Origin: Flavobacterium sp.
GTDB taxonomy: Bacteria; Bacteroidota; Bacteroidia; Flavobacteriales; Flavobacteriaceae
NCBI RefSeq assembly: GCF_020217025.1
Contig: NZ_JAIWOF010000220.1
Coordinates: forward strand, 1 to 14,482
Reading direction: 5' to 3'
Length of the DNA: 14,482 nucleotides
The position numbers and the translations under genes were made by a program. This document shows, in pieces, positions 1 to 8,813 of the stretch. Positions within the stretch are counted from its first letter, which is position 1; every line of letters starts with the position of its first letter. The notes beneath the pieces were generated by a model, which saw only the letters and a program-made list of their open reading frames with translations, searched no databases and was not told the origin of the DNA.

Positions 1-734
1 TACCTGTAAGAGCAGAAGCCAGCGACCGAAGCGAACAAGTTTCGCAATTGCTCTTTGGCGAACACTTTAAAATTATTGAAATGACTGCCAAATGGGTGCA
101 GGTGGAATTGGCATATGATAACTACATCGGTTGGATTGACTCGAAACAATTTCAAGCTATTTCAGAAGAACAATATCAAATTCTTAACAACACTCCAATT
201 GTTTTGAATGCTGATTTGGTAGAATATATTACCACTCCAAACAATCAATTAACTTCAATTACATTGGGCGCTTCTCTATCATTTTTAGATATTGAAGAAA
301 TTAATACTAATAAATATAGTTTTGAAGGTATTAAAGTGTGTGGTGAAAAACCAAAATCAGATTTAGTTAAAACTGCTTTCATGTATTTGAATGCTCCTTA
401 TTTATGGGGTGGAAAAACACCTTTTGGAATTGATTGTTCAGGATTTACTCAAATGGTGTATAAATTAAATGGTCATAAACTTTTACGAGATGCTTCGCAA
501 CAAGCTACGCAAGGTGAGGCTTTAAGTTTTATCGAAGAAAGTGAACCAGGAGATTTAGCCTTTTTTGATAACGAAGAAGGAAACATTATTCACGTAGGAA
601 TTATGATGGAGAACAACTACATCATTCACGCTTCAGGAAAAGTACGAATTGACAGACTAGACCACTTAGGAATTTATAATGCAGAAGTCAATAGACACAC
701 ACACAAACTAAGAGTTATTAAAAAAGTAATATAA
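1..734 (+). CDS. NlpC/P60 family cell-wall peptidase with SH3-like N-terminal part (5' truncated)
   Basis: The C-terminal half is an NlpC/P60 (C40) cysteine peptidase. These usually cleave the gamma-D-glutamyl to diamino-acid bond in peptidoglycan stem peptides. Counting from the TTG at 48 as residue 1, the catalytic Cys is 130 in GIDCSGF. His182 (IIHVGIM) and His194 (IIHASGKV) supply the rest of the Cys-His-His triad. YLWGGKTPFGIDCSGF at 118-133 is the classic family block, and EPGDLAFF precedes the His. Before it lie residues resembling SH3b modules (VRAEASDRSEQVSQLLFGE, then WVQV and YIGWID), as in YkfC-type dipeptidyl-peptidase VI enzymes. The frame is open to base 3, and the upstream residues continue the SH3-like motif. 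The true start is therefore outside the window and the TTG at 48 is not the start. Whether a signal peptide exists cannot be seen. It converges on the TPR gene. Confidence 0.9.
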   Translation, partial: PVRAEASDRSEQVSQLLFGEHFKIIEMTAKWVQVELAYDNYIGWIDSKQFQAISEEQYQILNNTPIVLNADLVEYITTPNNQLTSITLGASLSFLDIEEINTNKYSFEGIKVCGEKPKSDLVKTAFMYLNAPYLWGGKTPFGIDCSGFTQMVYKLNGHKLLRDASQQATQGEALSFIEESEPGDLAFFDNEEGNIIHVGIMMENNYIIHASGKVRIDRLDHLGIYNAEVNRHTHKLRVIKKVI

Positions 735-763
735 AAAAAGTCCCGATTAAATCGGGACTTTTT
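735..763. terminator. Bidirectional intrinsic terminator between converging genes
   Basis: A perfect 8-bp stem, GTCCCGAT (740-747) with ATCGGGAC (751-758), encloses a TAA loop. It is flanked by an A-tract (735-739) and a T-tract (759-763), so the hairpin has a U-run when read from either strand. It begins directly after the TAA of the NlpC/P60 gene (732-734) and ends 3 bases before the stop of the TPR gene on the other strand. Confidence 0.9.
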
Positions 764-766
764 GTT

Positions 767-1951
767 TTAGTTGATAGCTTTTGCTTTTTCAGGTTGTCCT
801 ACTATTTCGTAAGTCATTTTTAAAATACTCTTTGTATTTTCATCTTTCGGATTAATTGAATATGCTTTTTCAAAATGAGGCAAAGCGTTTAAAAATAATT
901 CTTTTCGTTTCGCCGTTAACTCATTATACTTTTTTACATCCTTAACACTAGCATTAATTTGATCTACAAGTTTAGAATCTTCTGCTAAAGCTAAATATCC
1001 AATATTAAAATGTAATGAAGCATTATTAGGATCTAATTTCACAACTTCTTTAATTAAACTTTCATAAGTTACTAAATCATTGGTTTGATAATACAAAGTA
1101 GCTTCATTAATAAGCAACTCCACATTTTTAGGAGCAAAAACTTTAGCTTCTTTGTATACTTGTTTTGCTTTATCAAAATCTTTATTTTCAGCAAGTATAG
1201 TTGCTAGTGTTTTATAAACCTCTGGTTTTTTTGCACTCATTTTCTCATCTCTAGGTTTTTCATGAGTTCCTAAAGCAATCATGTTCTTTCTAGTTTCTAA
1301 ATTTGGTGCTTGTTCTTCTTGTTTGGATGCTTTATTAATAGCGTAATAAATAACACCGTTATTTAAATAATCACTATTTTTAAATTCTTCATAATATTTT
1401 TGAGCCAAAACATAATCTTGAGATTGTAATGCTAAAATTGCAGCGTTTTCTAAACTTGAACCATCTGTTTTATCTAACTTATATATAAAATAAAACATGT
1501 TTGCTGATTCCTTAAATTTAGATACTTCGTTTAATTTATAAGCACTCTCTAACAACATTGGTTTCAACCATGAAAGAGTTTCATTAATATCATCTGTGTA
1601 GATTTTTTTACCAACCTTTTTTTCATAATCCAAAGTGGTTGTTACTGCATTAGAAAATGCTTCTAAACGCTCTGGATTTATAACTTTCATTTTTTCAATT
1701 GGAGAAGCATTTTCATTTAAAGATTGCATTTCAATCAATAAAAGCATTCCTTTATAAAAATTTGAATACACTTTATCTGATTCCTCAACAGATTTACTTT
1801 CTAAAGTAGTTAACGTGTTTTTGTATAATTGAATATCATCTGACGAAGGTTTATCTTTAGCATAAATCTTCTTTAAAACTTTCAGCTCCTCTTTTTGAGC
1901 AAATGTGGCAAGTGACAATAAAAGTGTTGCGCTTAATACTAGTTTTTTCAT
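767..1951 (-). CDS. Secreted tetratricopeptide-repeat (TPR) protein, function unknown
   Basis: A 394-residue protein beginning MKKLVLSATLLLSLATFAQ, a typical Sec signal peptide with predicted cleavage after TFA, so it is probably periplasmic. The frame extends 8 codons further upstream only from a TTG, inside the gyrA terminator hairpin, so the ATG at 1951 is preferred. Helical repeats dominate. Recognisable TPR-like units (numbered from this start) lie near 244-276 (VYKTLATILAENKDFDKAKQVYKE...), 278-310, 312-324 continuing after an insert to 356-367, and 367-392 with the typical ...NPKDE... turn. The third unit is split by a Lys-rich insert of about 30 residues. The N-terminal half is also helical but without clear repeats. 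No catalytic motif is visible; TPR proteins usually act as scaffolds. It lies 54 bases downstream of gyrA on the same strand, behind a hairpin, so co-transcription would be partial at best. Confidence 0.85.
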   Translation of the reverse strand: MKKLVLSATLLLSLATFAQKEELKVLKKIYAKDKPSSDDIQLYKNTLTTLESKSVEESDKVYSNFYKGMLLLIEMQSLNENASPIEKMKVINPERLEAFSNAVTTTLDYEKKVGKKIYTDDINETLSWLKPMLLESAYKLNEVSKFKESANMFYFIYKLDKTDGSSLENAAILALQSQDYVLAQKYYEEFKNSDYLNNGVIYYAINKASKQEEQAPNLETRKNMIALGTHEKPRDEKMSAKKPEVYKTLATILAENKDFDKAKQVYKEAKVFAPKNVELLINEATLYYQTNDLVTYESLIKEVVKLDPNNASLHFNIGYLALAEDSKLVDQINASVKDVKKYNELTAKRKELFLNALPHFEKAYSINPKDENTKSILKMTYEIVGQPEKAKAIN

Positions 1952-1970
1952 TATTTTAAAATCTGGGTTA

Positions 1971-1997
1971 AACAAAAGCCCAAAATAAATTTGGGCT
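1971..1997 (-). terminator. Hairpin terminator/attenuator downstream of gyrA
   Basis: An 8-bp perfect stem, AGCCCAAA (1977-1984) with TTTGGGCT (1990-1997), has a 5-base loop. Read on the minus strand it is followed by TTTGTTT. It lies 8 bases after the gyrA stop and about 20 bases before the ATG of the TPR gene. It can end gyrA transcripts or attenuate read-through into the TPR gene. The T-run is interrupted by a G, so termination may be incomplete. Confidence 0.7.
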
Positions 1998-2005
1998 CTT
2001 TCTAT

Positions 2006-4561
2006 TTATTCTTGTGTTTCTGTTTCTGATGAATCAATATCTGTGCCATTTTCAGCATCAGAAATATTTTCATTTTCATCCAATTCTACTTCTTCATCTT
2101 CACGAAGTACTTTAGTAACTGCCGCGATTGAATCATTTCCTTTGATGTTAATTAATCGAACTCCTTGAGTAGCTCTTCCCATTACACGTAAATCAGAAAT
2201 TTTCATTCTAATGGTTAATCCTGATTTGTTGATAATCATTAAATCATCTTCATCAGTAACGTCATTGATAGAAATTAACTGACCTGTTTTTTCGGTAATG
2301 TTAAGTGTTTTAACTCCTTTTCCACCTCGATTTGTGATTCTGTACACATCTTCTCCGTCTTCGTCAACCAACTTAGTACGTTTTCCGTAACCATTTTCAG
2401 TAACTACTAAAAGTTGAGAATCGTTTACATGATCTTTATCGATAGAAACCAATCCAATTACTTCATCTTTTTCGTCGGCTAATGTAATTCCTCTTACTCC
2501 AGAAGCCGTTCTTCCCATCGGACGTGTTTTCTCTTCTTCAAAACGAACTAACTTACCTGATTTCACAGCAATTAAAACTTGACTGTTTCCAGTAGTTAAT
2601 TTTGCCCCAATTAATTCATCATCTTCTTTGATGGTGATGGCATTAATTCCATTTTGACGTGGACGAGAATATTGCTCAAGCGGCGTTTTCTTAACTTGAC
2701 CTTGTTTCGTAGCCATAATTACATAATGACTATTGATGTAATCTTGGTCTTTTAAATCTTGCGTACAGATGAATGCTTTTACTTTATCATCTTGCTCAAT
2801 ATTAATTAAGTTTTGGATGGCGCGACCTTTACTTGTTTTTGTTCCTTCTGGAATTTCGTAAACACGCATCCAATAACACTTACCTTTTTGAGTAAAGAAC
2901 ATTAAATACTGGTGATTAGTTGCCACAAATAAATGCTCTAAGAAATCTTGATCTCTTGTTCCAGCCGATTTTTGTCCAACTCCTCCTCTATTTTGTGTTT
3001 TGTATTCTGATAAAGAGGTACGCTTGATATAACCTGCATGAGAAATTGTGATTACAACACTTTCATCAGCAATTAAATCTTCAATACTAACATCGCCACC
3101 AGAGTATTCAATTTGGGAACGACGTTCATCTCCGTATTTATCTCTAATCTCAACTAACTCATCTTTAATAACTTGCATTCTCATTTCTTTACTTGCAAGT
3201 AATTCTTTTAAATACGCGATCAATTTCATGATTTCTTCGTATTCAGCACGTAATTTATCTTGTTCAAGACCTGTTAATTGTCTTAAACGCATTTCTACAA
3301 TAGCACGCGCTTGAATCTCAGATAATTTGAAACGCTCAATTAATTTCGCTCTAGCTTCATCACCATCTTTAGAAGCTCTAATAATTTTAATTACTTCATC
3401 AATATTATCAGATGCAATAATTAAACCTTCTAAAATATGTGCTCTTTCTTCCGCTTTTCTTAAATCATATTGTGCTCTACGAACTACAACATCATGACGG
3501 TGTTCAACAAAATGATAAATCAAATCTTTAAGATTTAACATTTGCGGACGACCTTTCACCAATGCAATGTTATTTACACTGAATGAAGATTGTAATTGGG
3601 TATATTTATAAAGTGTATTTAAAACTACGTTTGGAACGGCATCACGTTTTAATTCATAAACCACACGCATTCCATTTCTATCCGATTCATCACGAATATT
3701 GGAAATCCCTTCAATTTTTTTATCGTTAACTAAATCGGCTGTTTTCTTAATCATTTCAGCTTTGTTAACCTGATAAGGAATCTCGGTAACAATGATAGCT
3801 TCTCTACCATTTACTTCTTCAAAACCAACTTTTGCACGCATTACAATACGTCCTCTACCCGTTTTGAAAGCCTCTCTTACTCCTTCGTAACCATAGATAA
3901 TTCCTCCAGTAGGAAAATCTGGCGCTTTAATATAATTGATTAATTCATCAATTTCAATGTCATTATTGTCAATGTAAGCTAATGTTCCATCAATAACTTC
4001 AGTTAAGTTGTGAGGCGCCATATTTGTTGCCATACCAACCGCAATACCAGAAGCACCATTAATCAATAAAGTTGGAACTTTTGTTGGCATAACTGTTGGT
4101 TCTTGCAACGTATCATCAAAGTTCAATTGGAAATCAACTGTTTCTTTGTCAATATCTGCCAACATTTCTTCCGAAATCTTTTTCATTCTAGCCTCAGTAT
4201 AACGCATTGCTGCAGGACTATCACCATCGACAGAACCAAAGTTACCTTGACCATCAACCATTAAGTAACGTAAGCTCCATTCTTGAGCCATACGCACCAT
4301 TGCATCATATACAGAGGTATCACCGTGTGGGTGATATTTACCTAAAACTTCTCCAACAATCCTTGCCGACTTTTTGTGGGCTCTGTTCGAAAGAACTCCT
4401 AATTCGTACATACCAAATAAAACTCTTCGGTGCACAGGCTTTAAACCATCTCTAACATCAGGAAGTGCACGTGACACAATAACAGACATCGAATAATCGA
4501 TGTAAGCTGATTTCATTTCTTCCTCAATGTTAATAGGAATTAACTTTTCTCCTTCTGACAT
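2006..4561 (-). CDS. gyrA: DNA gyrase subunit A
   Basis: GyrA is the DNA breakage-reunion subunit of DNA gyrase (A2B2), which introduces negative supercoils. The 851-residue length fits. The 5Y-CAP/winged-helix region holds the catalytic tyrosine Tyr121 in [10 protein letters not shown]. The quinolone pocket reads [12 protein letters not shown] at 75-86, with Thr82 and Asp86 at the E. coli Ser83 and Asp87 positions. The tower and coiled-coil follow (about 350-490). From about 500 on there is a six-bladed beta-pinwheel domain with GyrA-box-like QNRGGVG at 523-529, and a second NRGGKG at 744-749. A Glu/Asp-rich tail (from 821) ends the protein, as in other GyrA tails. The box and pinwheel argue for gyrA over parC. 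The ATG at 4561 gives the conserved [25 protein letters not shown] opening region (M1 to M25). It is divergent from clpC; its partner gyrB is not in the window. Confidence 0.97.
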   Translation of the reverse strand: MSEGEKLIPINIEEEMKSAYIDYSMSVIVSRALPDVRDGLKPVHRRVLFGMYELGVLSNRAHKKSARIVGEVLGKYHPHGDTSVYDAMVRMAQEWSLRYLMVDGQGNFGSVDGDSPAAMRYTEARMKKISEEMLADIDKETVDFQLNFDDTLQEPTVMPTKVPTLLINGASGIAVGMATNMAPHNLTEVIDGTLAYIDNNDIEIDELINYIKAPDFPTGGIIYGYEGVREAFKTGRGRIVMRAKVGFEEVNGREAIIVTEIPYQVNKAEMIKKTADLVNDKKIEGISNIRDESDRNGMRVVYELKRDAVPNVVLNTLYKYTQLQSSFSVNNIALVKGRPQMLNLKDLIYHFVEHRHDVVVRRAQYDLRKAEERAHILEGLIIASDNIDEVIKIIRASKDGDEARAKLIERFKLSEIQARAIVEMRLRQLTGLEQDKLRAEYEEIMKLIAYLKELLASKEMRMQVIKDELVEIRDKYGDERRSQIEYSGGDVSIEDLIADESVVITISHAGYIKRTSLSEYKTQNRGGVGQKSAGTRDQDFLEHLFVATNHQYLMFFTQKGKCYWMRVYEIPEGTKTSKGRAIQNLINIEQDDKVKAFICTQDLKDQDYINSHYVIMATKQGQVKKTPLEQYSRPRQNGINAITIKEDDELIGAKLTTGNSQVLIAVKSGKLVRFEEEKTRPMGRTASGVRGITLADEKDEVIGLVSIDKDHVNDSQLLVVTENGYGKRTKLVDEDGEDVYRITNRGGKGVKTLNITEKTGQLISINDVTDEDDLMIINKSGLTIRMKISDLRVMGRATQGVRLINIKGNDSIAAVTKVLREDEEVELDENENISDAENGTDIDSSETETQE

Positions 4562-4601
4562 AAGTATTTATATTAAAATTATATATTAGTACTAAAACGT
4601 G

Positions 4602-4633
4602 CCAATATACGGCTTTTTGAACTTTTAGCACAA
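4602..4633 (-). promoter_or_regulatory. Candidate gyrA promoter (flavobacterial type)
   Basis: On the minus strand a TTG (4631-4633) lies 21 bases upstream of TATATTGG (4602-4609). The latter matches the flavobacterial -7 consensus TAnnTTTG with one mismatch, and the spacing is within the accepted 17-23. The implied leader is about 35-40 bases. It is the best fit I find upstream of gyrA, by eye only. Confidence 0.35.
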
Positions 4634-4697
4634 ATTTTAAAACACTTATTTCGACTATTTATTAACAATTTTGTTTACAAATTGCTTATAATTCACT

Positions 4698-4712
4698 TGA
4701 AAGAAACTTTCA
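4698..4712. promoter_or_regulatory. Short inverted repeat in the gyrA-clpC divergent intergenic region
   Basis: TGAAAG and CTTTCA form perfect 6-bp arms around AAA. It sits roughly mid-way between the two divergent start codons, without a T-tract, so it is not a terminator. An operator for clpC or gyrA is possible, but no known regulator site is recognised. In such AT-rich DNA, chance is a real alternative. Confidence 0.25.
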
Positions 4713-4767
4713 TTTTTAAAATATTTTTTGTCATTTAGCCTAACTGTACTTTTATAAGGTATGATTT

Positions 4768-4798
4768 TTGCATTTCCTTATAGAATTTTGTACTTTTA
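4768..4798 (+). promoter_or_regulatory. Candidate clpC promoter
   Basis: TTG (4768-4770) is followed after 20 bases by TACTTTTA (4791-4798), which matches TAnnTTTG except for the last base. It would give a leader of only about 10 bases before the ATG at 4816. Other loose matches exist nearby (TATTTTTTG ending at 4730), so the assignment is weak. Confidence 0.28.
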
Positions 4799-4815
4799 CT
4801 TATATTACAAATGCT

Positions 4816-7365
4816 ATGGACGATAATTTTTCACCACGAGTTAAAGACGTAATTACCTACAGTAAAGAAGAAGCTTTACGATTAGGTCACGACTTTATTG
4901 GTACCGAACATTTAATGCTAGGGATACTTCGAGATGGCAATGGAAAAGCTATTAATATCTTGAATAATTTGGCTGTAGACTTAACTCACTTAAGAAAAAA
5001 AGTAGAGATTTTAAGCCCAGCTAACCCGAATGGTATACAAAATCTTGAAAAACAAAATCTTCACTTAACACGCCAAGCAGAACGTGCCTTGAAGACTACT
5101 TTTCTAGAAGCAAAACTATTCAATAATTCGGAGATTAGTACCGCTCACCTATTGCTATGTATTTTACGCAATGAAAACGACCCAACAACCAAGTTGTTGA
5201 ACAAAATAAAAATTGATTACGAAACCGTTAAAGAACAGTATACAGCCATGATGACAAACGAAGACGATTATTTAGAAAACTTGCCAAAAGCAGAGTCGTT
5301 TAATGACGATTCCGGACAAGATGACAGTTTAAAGGAAAGCTCATTTAACAATCCTTCATCAGGAAGTAAAACCAATAAAAAATCAAAAACTCCTGTTTTG
5401 GATAACTTTGGGCGCGATTTAACTGAAATGGCTGAAGAAGGTAAATTAGATCCTGTTGTAGGACGCGAAAAAGAAATTGAACGTGTTTCGCAAATCTTAA
5501 GTCGAAGAAAGAAAAACAACCCACTTTTAATTGGAGAGCCTGGAGTTGGAAAATCAGCAATTGCTGAAGGTCTAGCTTTACGAATTATAAAGAAAAAAGT
5601 ATCTCGTAATTTATTCAACAAACGTGTAGTTACACTTGATTTAGCAAGTTTAGTAGCCGGAACGAAATACCGCGGACAATTCGAAGAACGAATGAAAGCC
5701 GTAATGAATGAATTAGAGAAAAACGACGATATCATCTTATTCATTGACGAAATTCACACTATTGTTGGTGCGGGTGGTGCAACTGGTTCATTAGATGCTT
5801 CTAACATGTTTAAACCCGCGTTAGCTAGAGGTGAAATTCAATGTGTGGGCGCTACAACATTAGACGAATACCGTCAGTATATTGAGAAAGATGGCGCTTT
5901 AGAAAGACGTTTCCAAAAAGTAATTGTTGAACCAACATCGGTTGAAGAAACGATCACGATTTTGAATAATATCAAACCTAAATACGAAGATCATCACAAC
6001 GTAATTTACACGCCTGAAGCTATTGAAGCTTGTGTGAAATTAACTAATCGCTACATGACTGATCGTTTTCTTCCAGACAAAGCTATTGATGCTTTAGACG
6101 AAGCAGGTTCTCGTGTACATATCATCAATATTGATGTTCCAAAGCAAATTTTGGAATTAGAAAAGAAATTAGAAGAAGTTCGTGAACTAAAAAATACGGT
6201 TGTTAAAAAACAGAAATACGAAGAAGCTGCTAAACTTCGTGATGATGAAAAACGCATCGAAAAAGATTTAGCAATCGCGCAAGAACAATGGGAAGAAGAT
6301 TCTAAAAACAACAAAGTAACCGTTACAGAAGATAACGTTGCAGATGTAGTTTCTATGATGACTGGAATTCCTGTAAATCGTATTGCTCAAACTGAAAGTA
6401 ATAAATTAGCTCACTTACCAGAACTAATTAAAGGTAAGGTAATTGGACAAGACGAAGCAGTATTAAAAATTGCAAAATCTATCCAAAGAAATCGTGCTGG
6501 TTTAAAAGATCCAAACAAGCCAATTGGTTCGTTTATTTTCTTAGGTCAAACCGGAGTTGGTAAAACGCAATTAGCGAAAGTTATTGCAAAAGAATTATTC
6601 GATTCTGAAGATGCATTGGTTCGTATTGACATGAGTGAATACATGGAAAAATTTGCGATTTCTCGTTTAGTTGGAGCGCCTCCAGGATATGTTGGATATG
6701 AAGAAGGTGGTCAATTAACGGAAAAAGTGAGAAGAAAGCCATACTGCGTGGTACTTTTAGACGAGATTGAAAAAGCACATCCAGATGTTTTCAATATGAT
6801 GCTTCAAGTTTTAGATGACGGTCATTTAACCGATAGTTTAGGTCGTAAAATCGATTTTAGAAATACGATTATCATCATGACTTCTAACGTTGGTGCACGC
6901 CAATTGAAAGATTTTGGAACTGGAGTTGGATTTGGTACAGCTTCAAAACAAGCACAAACCGAAGAACATTCAAAAGGAATTATCGAAAATGCCTTGAAAA
7001 AAGCATTCGCTCCAGAATTCTTGAATCGTATTGATGATGTAATTGTGTTCAATGCATTAGAAAAACATGATATTGATAAAATTATCGATATTGAAATGGA
7101 TAAATTGTATTTAAGAGTCAAAGAATTAGGATACACTTTAAAACTTTCTGAAGCTGCGAAAGATTATATTGCTGAAAAAGGTTTCGATAAACAATTTGGT
7201 GCACGACCTTTAAAAAGAGCGATTCAAAAATATGTTGAAGATGCGCTTGCCGAAGAAATCATCACACACAAAATACATGAAGGTGACCAAATTTTTATGG
7301 ATTTAGATGAAACCGCACAAGAACTCAAAATAGAAATTAAAAAACTAGAAGAACCAAGCTCTTAA
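4816..7365 (+). CDS. clpC: ClpC-type AAA+ ATPase, unfoldase partner of ClpP
   Basis: Hsp100/Clp class I unfoldase of 849 residues that feeds substrates to the ClpP peptidase in the cytosol. Domains in order: a Clp_N double repeat (about 5-145; HDFIGTEHLMLGIL and EISTAHLLLCIL mark its halves); a charged Ser/Lys/Asp linker (about 150-195); AAA-1 with Walker A GEPGVGKS at 240-247 and Walker B ILFIDEIHT at about 308-315; a UVR motif (KKQKYEEAAKLRDDEKRIEK, about 464-483); AAA-2 with Walker A GQTGVGKT at 577-584, pore loop GYVGYEEGG and Walker B VVLLDEIEKA. A VGF tripeptide at 704-706 matches the ClpP-docking loop. The UVR motif, lack of a long ClpB coiled-coil insert and the VGF loop make it ClpC, not the disaggregase ClpB. 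The ATG at 4816 gives the usual MDDNFSPRVKDV start; the frame extends upstream only from a TTG at 4768. No McsA/McsB/CtsR genes are adjacent. Confidence 0.95.
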   Translation: MDDNFSPRVKDVITYSKEEALRLGHDFIGTEHLMLGILRDGNGKAINILNNLAVDLTHLRKKVEILSPANPNGIQNLEKQNLHLTRQAERALKTTFLEAKLFNNSEISTAHLLLCILRNENDPTTKLLNKIKIDYETVKEQYTAMMTNEDDYLENLPKAESFNDDSGQDDSLKESSFNNPSSGSKTNKKSKTPVLDNFGRDLTEMAEEGKLDPVVGREKEIERVSQILSRRKKNNPLLIGEPGVGKSAIAEGLALRIIKKKVSRNLFNKRVVTLDLASLVAGTKYRGQFEERMKAVMNELEKNDDIILFIDEIHTIVGAGGATGSLDASNMFKPALARGEIQCVGATTLDEYRQYIEKDGALERRFQKVIVEPTSVEETITILNNIKPKYEDHHNVIYTPEAIEACVKLTNRYMTDRFLPDKAIDALDEAGSRVHIINIDVPKQILELEKKLEEVRELKNTVVKKQKYEEAAKLRDDEKRIEKDLAIAQEQWEEDSKNNKVTVTEDNVADVVSMMTGIPVNRIAQTESNKLAHLPELIKGKVIGQDEAVLKIAKSIQRNRAGLKDPNKPIGSFIFLGQTGVGKTQLAKVIAKELFDSEDALVRIDMSEYMEKFAISRLVGAPPGYVGYEEGGQLTEKVRRKPYCVVLLDEIEKAHPDVFNMMLQVLDDGHLTDSLGRKIDFRNTIIIMTSNVGARQLKDFGTGVGFGTASKQAQTEEHSKGIIENALKKAFAPEFLNRIDDVIVFNALEKHDIDKIIDIEMDKLYLRVKELGYTLKLSEAAKDYIAEKGFDKQFGARPLKRAIQKYVEDALAEEIITHKIHEGDQIFMDLDETAQELKIEIKKLEEPSS

Positions 7366-7380
7366 GCTTGGTTTTTTTTT
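7352..7380 (+). terminator. clpC terminator overlapping its own stop codon
   Basis: AACCAAGCT (7352-7360) pairs perfectly with AGCTTGGTT (7365-7373) around a 4-base loop and runs into a T-tract to 7380. The TAA stop (7363-7365) lies in the loop and the first base of the descending arm. The 5' arm is therefore coding sequence for the last residues of ClpC. Confidence 0.85.
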
Positions 7381-7397
7381 ATGTATCGAAATGATAA

Positions 7398-7428
7398 TTG
7401 TATTAAAAAAAATACTACATTAGTTCTA
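7398..7428 (+). promoter_or_regulatory. Candidate promoter of the rimBK-like operon
   Basis: TTG (7398-7400), 20 bases, then TAGTTCTA (7421-7428), a partial match to TAnnTTTG (6 of 8 positions with free bases counted as matches). It lies between the clpC terminator and the first gene, where a promoter for the five-gene operon is expected. The sequence match itself is weak. Confidence 0.28.
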
Positions 7429-7444
7429 AATTACAATTTCATTT

Positions 7445-8812
7445 ATGCAAGACAAAGTTATCGTAGGTAGCGAAGAATGGTGTTCCTTCCCTGCTTTAGG
7501 AATTCCAACTATCAAAGCTCGTGTTGATTCTGGTGCAAAAACATCGGCATTACACGCCATCAATATTGTTACGTTTGAAAAAGACAGTGAGAGTTGGGTT
7601 AAATTTGATATTAATCCTATCCAAAATAATGCAAAAGCAGTAATTCACTGTGAAGCACCATTAATTGACAAAAGAGTCGTTAAAAGCTCAAGTGGCTTTA
7701 GAGAACAACGTTATGTAATCAAAACCAAACTTGAAATTGGTGGCAAAACTTGGGAAATCGAAGTTACTTTAACCAATCGCGATTCGATGGGTTTCAGAAT
7801 GTTATTAGGTCGTGAAGCGATGTCAGGTCGTGTTTTAGTCGATCCTGAAAAACGTTATTTATTGGGACAACCTACAACCGAAAAACTTAAAGAATATTAT
7901 TACGCAGCAAGCGAAAATAAAAAAGGATTAAAAATTGGTTTATTAGCCAGTAATCCTGAATTATACAGCAACAAACGTATTTTAGAAGCAGGCGAATTAA
8001 GAGGTCATGAAATGCATTTCTTAAATTTGAAATACTGCTACATGAAATTAGATGCCACAAAACCTGAAATTCATTACCGTGGCGGAAAAGTTTTGAACGA
8101 TTTTGATGCTGTAATTCCTAGAATTCGCCCTAGTATGACGTATTATGGTTGTGCTTTAACGCGTCAGTTTGAAGCTTTAAAAGTATTTGCTTTAAACAAT
8201 GCTTCTGCTATTACACAATCGAGAGATAAATTATTTTCATTACAATTGTTATTAAACAACGGAGTTGACATTCCAACCACAGGATTTGCAAACTCACCTT
8301 TAGATACCGATGATTTGATTAAAATGGTGGGAGGTTCTCCTTTAATCGTAAAATTATTAGAAGGAACACAAGGAAAAGGTGTCGTTTTGGCAGAAACCAA
8401 AAAAGCTGCTGAATCGGTTATCAATGCTTTCAAGAGCTTAAATGCCAATATCTTAGTACAAGAATTTATCAAAGAAGCTAATGGTAAAGATTTGAGACTT
8501 TTTGTTGTAGACGGAAAAGTAGTAGCTGCCATGCAACGTGAAGCAGCTCCCGGAGAATTCAGAGCTAATATTCACATGGGCGGAACTGCTTCTGTGGTAA
8601 AAATTACTTCTGATGAAAAGAAAATTGCCATTAAAGCTGCTAAAGCTATGAACTTAAAAGTGGCTGGAGTTGACATTATTCGTTCTTCAAAAGGTCCGTT
8701 ATTGTTAGAAGTGAATTCATCTCCTGGCTTAGAAGGAATTGAAGGCGCTACTCAAAAAGACATTGCAGGCGAAATGATTAAAGCGATTGAGAAAAACTTT
8801 AAGTGGAAATAG
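7445..8812 (+). CDS. Fusion of RimB-like retropepsin/'zinc protease' domain and RimK-type ATP-grasp glutamate ligase
   Basis: 455 residues in two domains. Residues 1 to about 142 match the PF05618-type domain, annotated as 'ATP-dependent zinc protease' and represented by Pseudomonas RimB. Its signature is [12 protein letters not shown], with Asp28-Ser29-Gly30 resembling the catalytic D-S/T-G of retropepsins, followed by MLLGREAM. After a short linker, [10 protein letters not shown] opens a RimK-like ATP-grasp enzyme (about 161-455). It has [13 protein letters not shown] (301-313), VQEFI (338-342), [17 protein letters not shown] (349-365), [10 protein letters not shown] (371-380) and metal-binding [14 protein letters not shown] (420-433; Glu422, Asn424). 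RimK adds glutamates to a protein carboxyl terminus, ribosomal protein S6 in E. coli. The substrate here is not known, so no symbol is assigned. The ATG at 7445 starts the domain cleanly. It is the first gene of a tightly packed operon. Domain identities are confident; a writer-plus-trimmer role is inference. Confidence 0.9.
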   Translation: MQDKVIVGSEEWCSFPALGIPTIKARVDSGAKTSALHAINIVTFEKDSESWVKFDINPIQNNAKAVIHCEAPLIDKRVVKSSSGFREQRYVIKTKLEIGGKTWEIEVTLTNRDSMGFRMLLGREAMSGRVLVDPEKRYLLGQPTTEKLKEYYYAASENKKGLKIGLLASNPELYSNKRILEAGELRGHEMHFLNLKYCYMKLDATKPEIHYRGGKVLNDFDAVIPRIRPSMTYYGCALTRQFEALKVFALNNASAITQSRDKLFSLQLLLNNGVDIPTTGFANSPLDTDDLIKMVGGSPLIVKLLEGTQGKGVVLAETKKAAESVINAFKSLNANILVQEFIKEANGKDLRLFVVDGKVVAAMQREAAPGEFRANIHMGGTASVVKITSDEKKIAIKAAKAMNLKVAGVDIIRSSKGPLLLEVNSSPGLEGIEGATQKDIAGEMIKAIEKNFKWK

Positions 8813-8813
8813 T

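Noticed and set aside
3048..4455. Plus-strand open frames at 3048-3314 and 4207-4455 inside gyrA
   Set aside because: Antisense to conserved GyrA coding sequence, no motif, no promoter or spacing that suggests expression.
4768..4815. N-terminal extension of ClpC from a TTG at 4768
   Set aside because: The conserved family start is MDDNFSPRVKDV at 4816; the extension overlaps the likely promoter. The ATG at 4811 is out of frame.
5268..5744. Long minus-strand open frame (158 codons) within clpC
   Set aside because: Fully inside clpC on the opposite strand, with low-complexity Ser/Phe/Arg-rich translation typical of an antisense shadow and no domain. The same applies to 5345-5560, 6051-6314, 6581-6778 and 6822-7136.
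4816..7365. ClpB instead of ClpC
   Set aside because: No long coiled-coil middle domain; a UVR motif and a VGF ClpP-docking loop are present.
8164..8532. Minus-strand open frame of 122 codons within the RimK domain
   Set aside because: Antisense of the conserved ATP-grasp region with no recognisable motif; an opposite-strand shadow.
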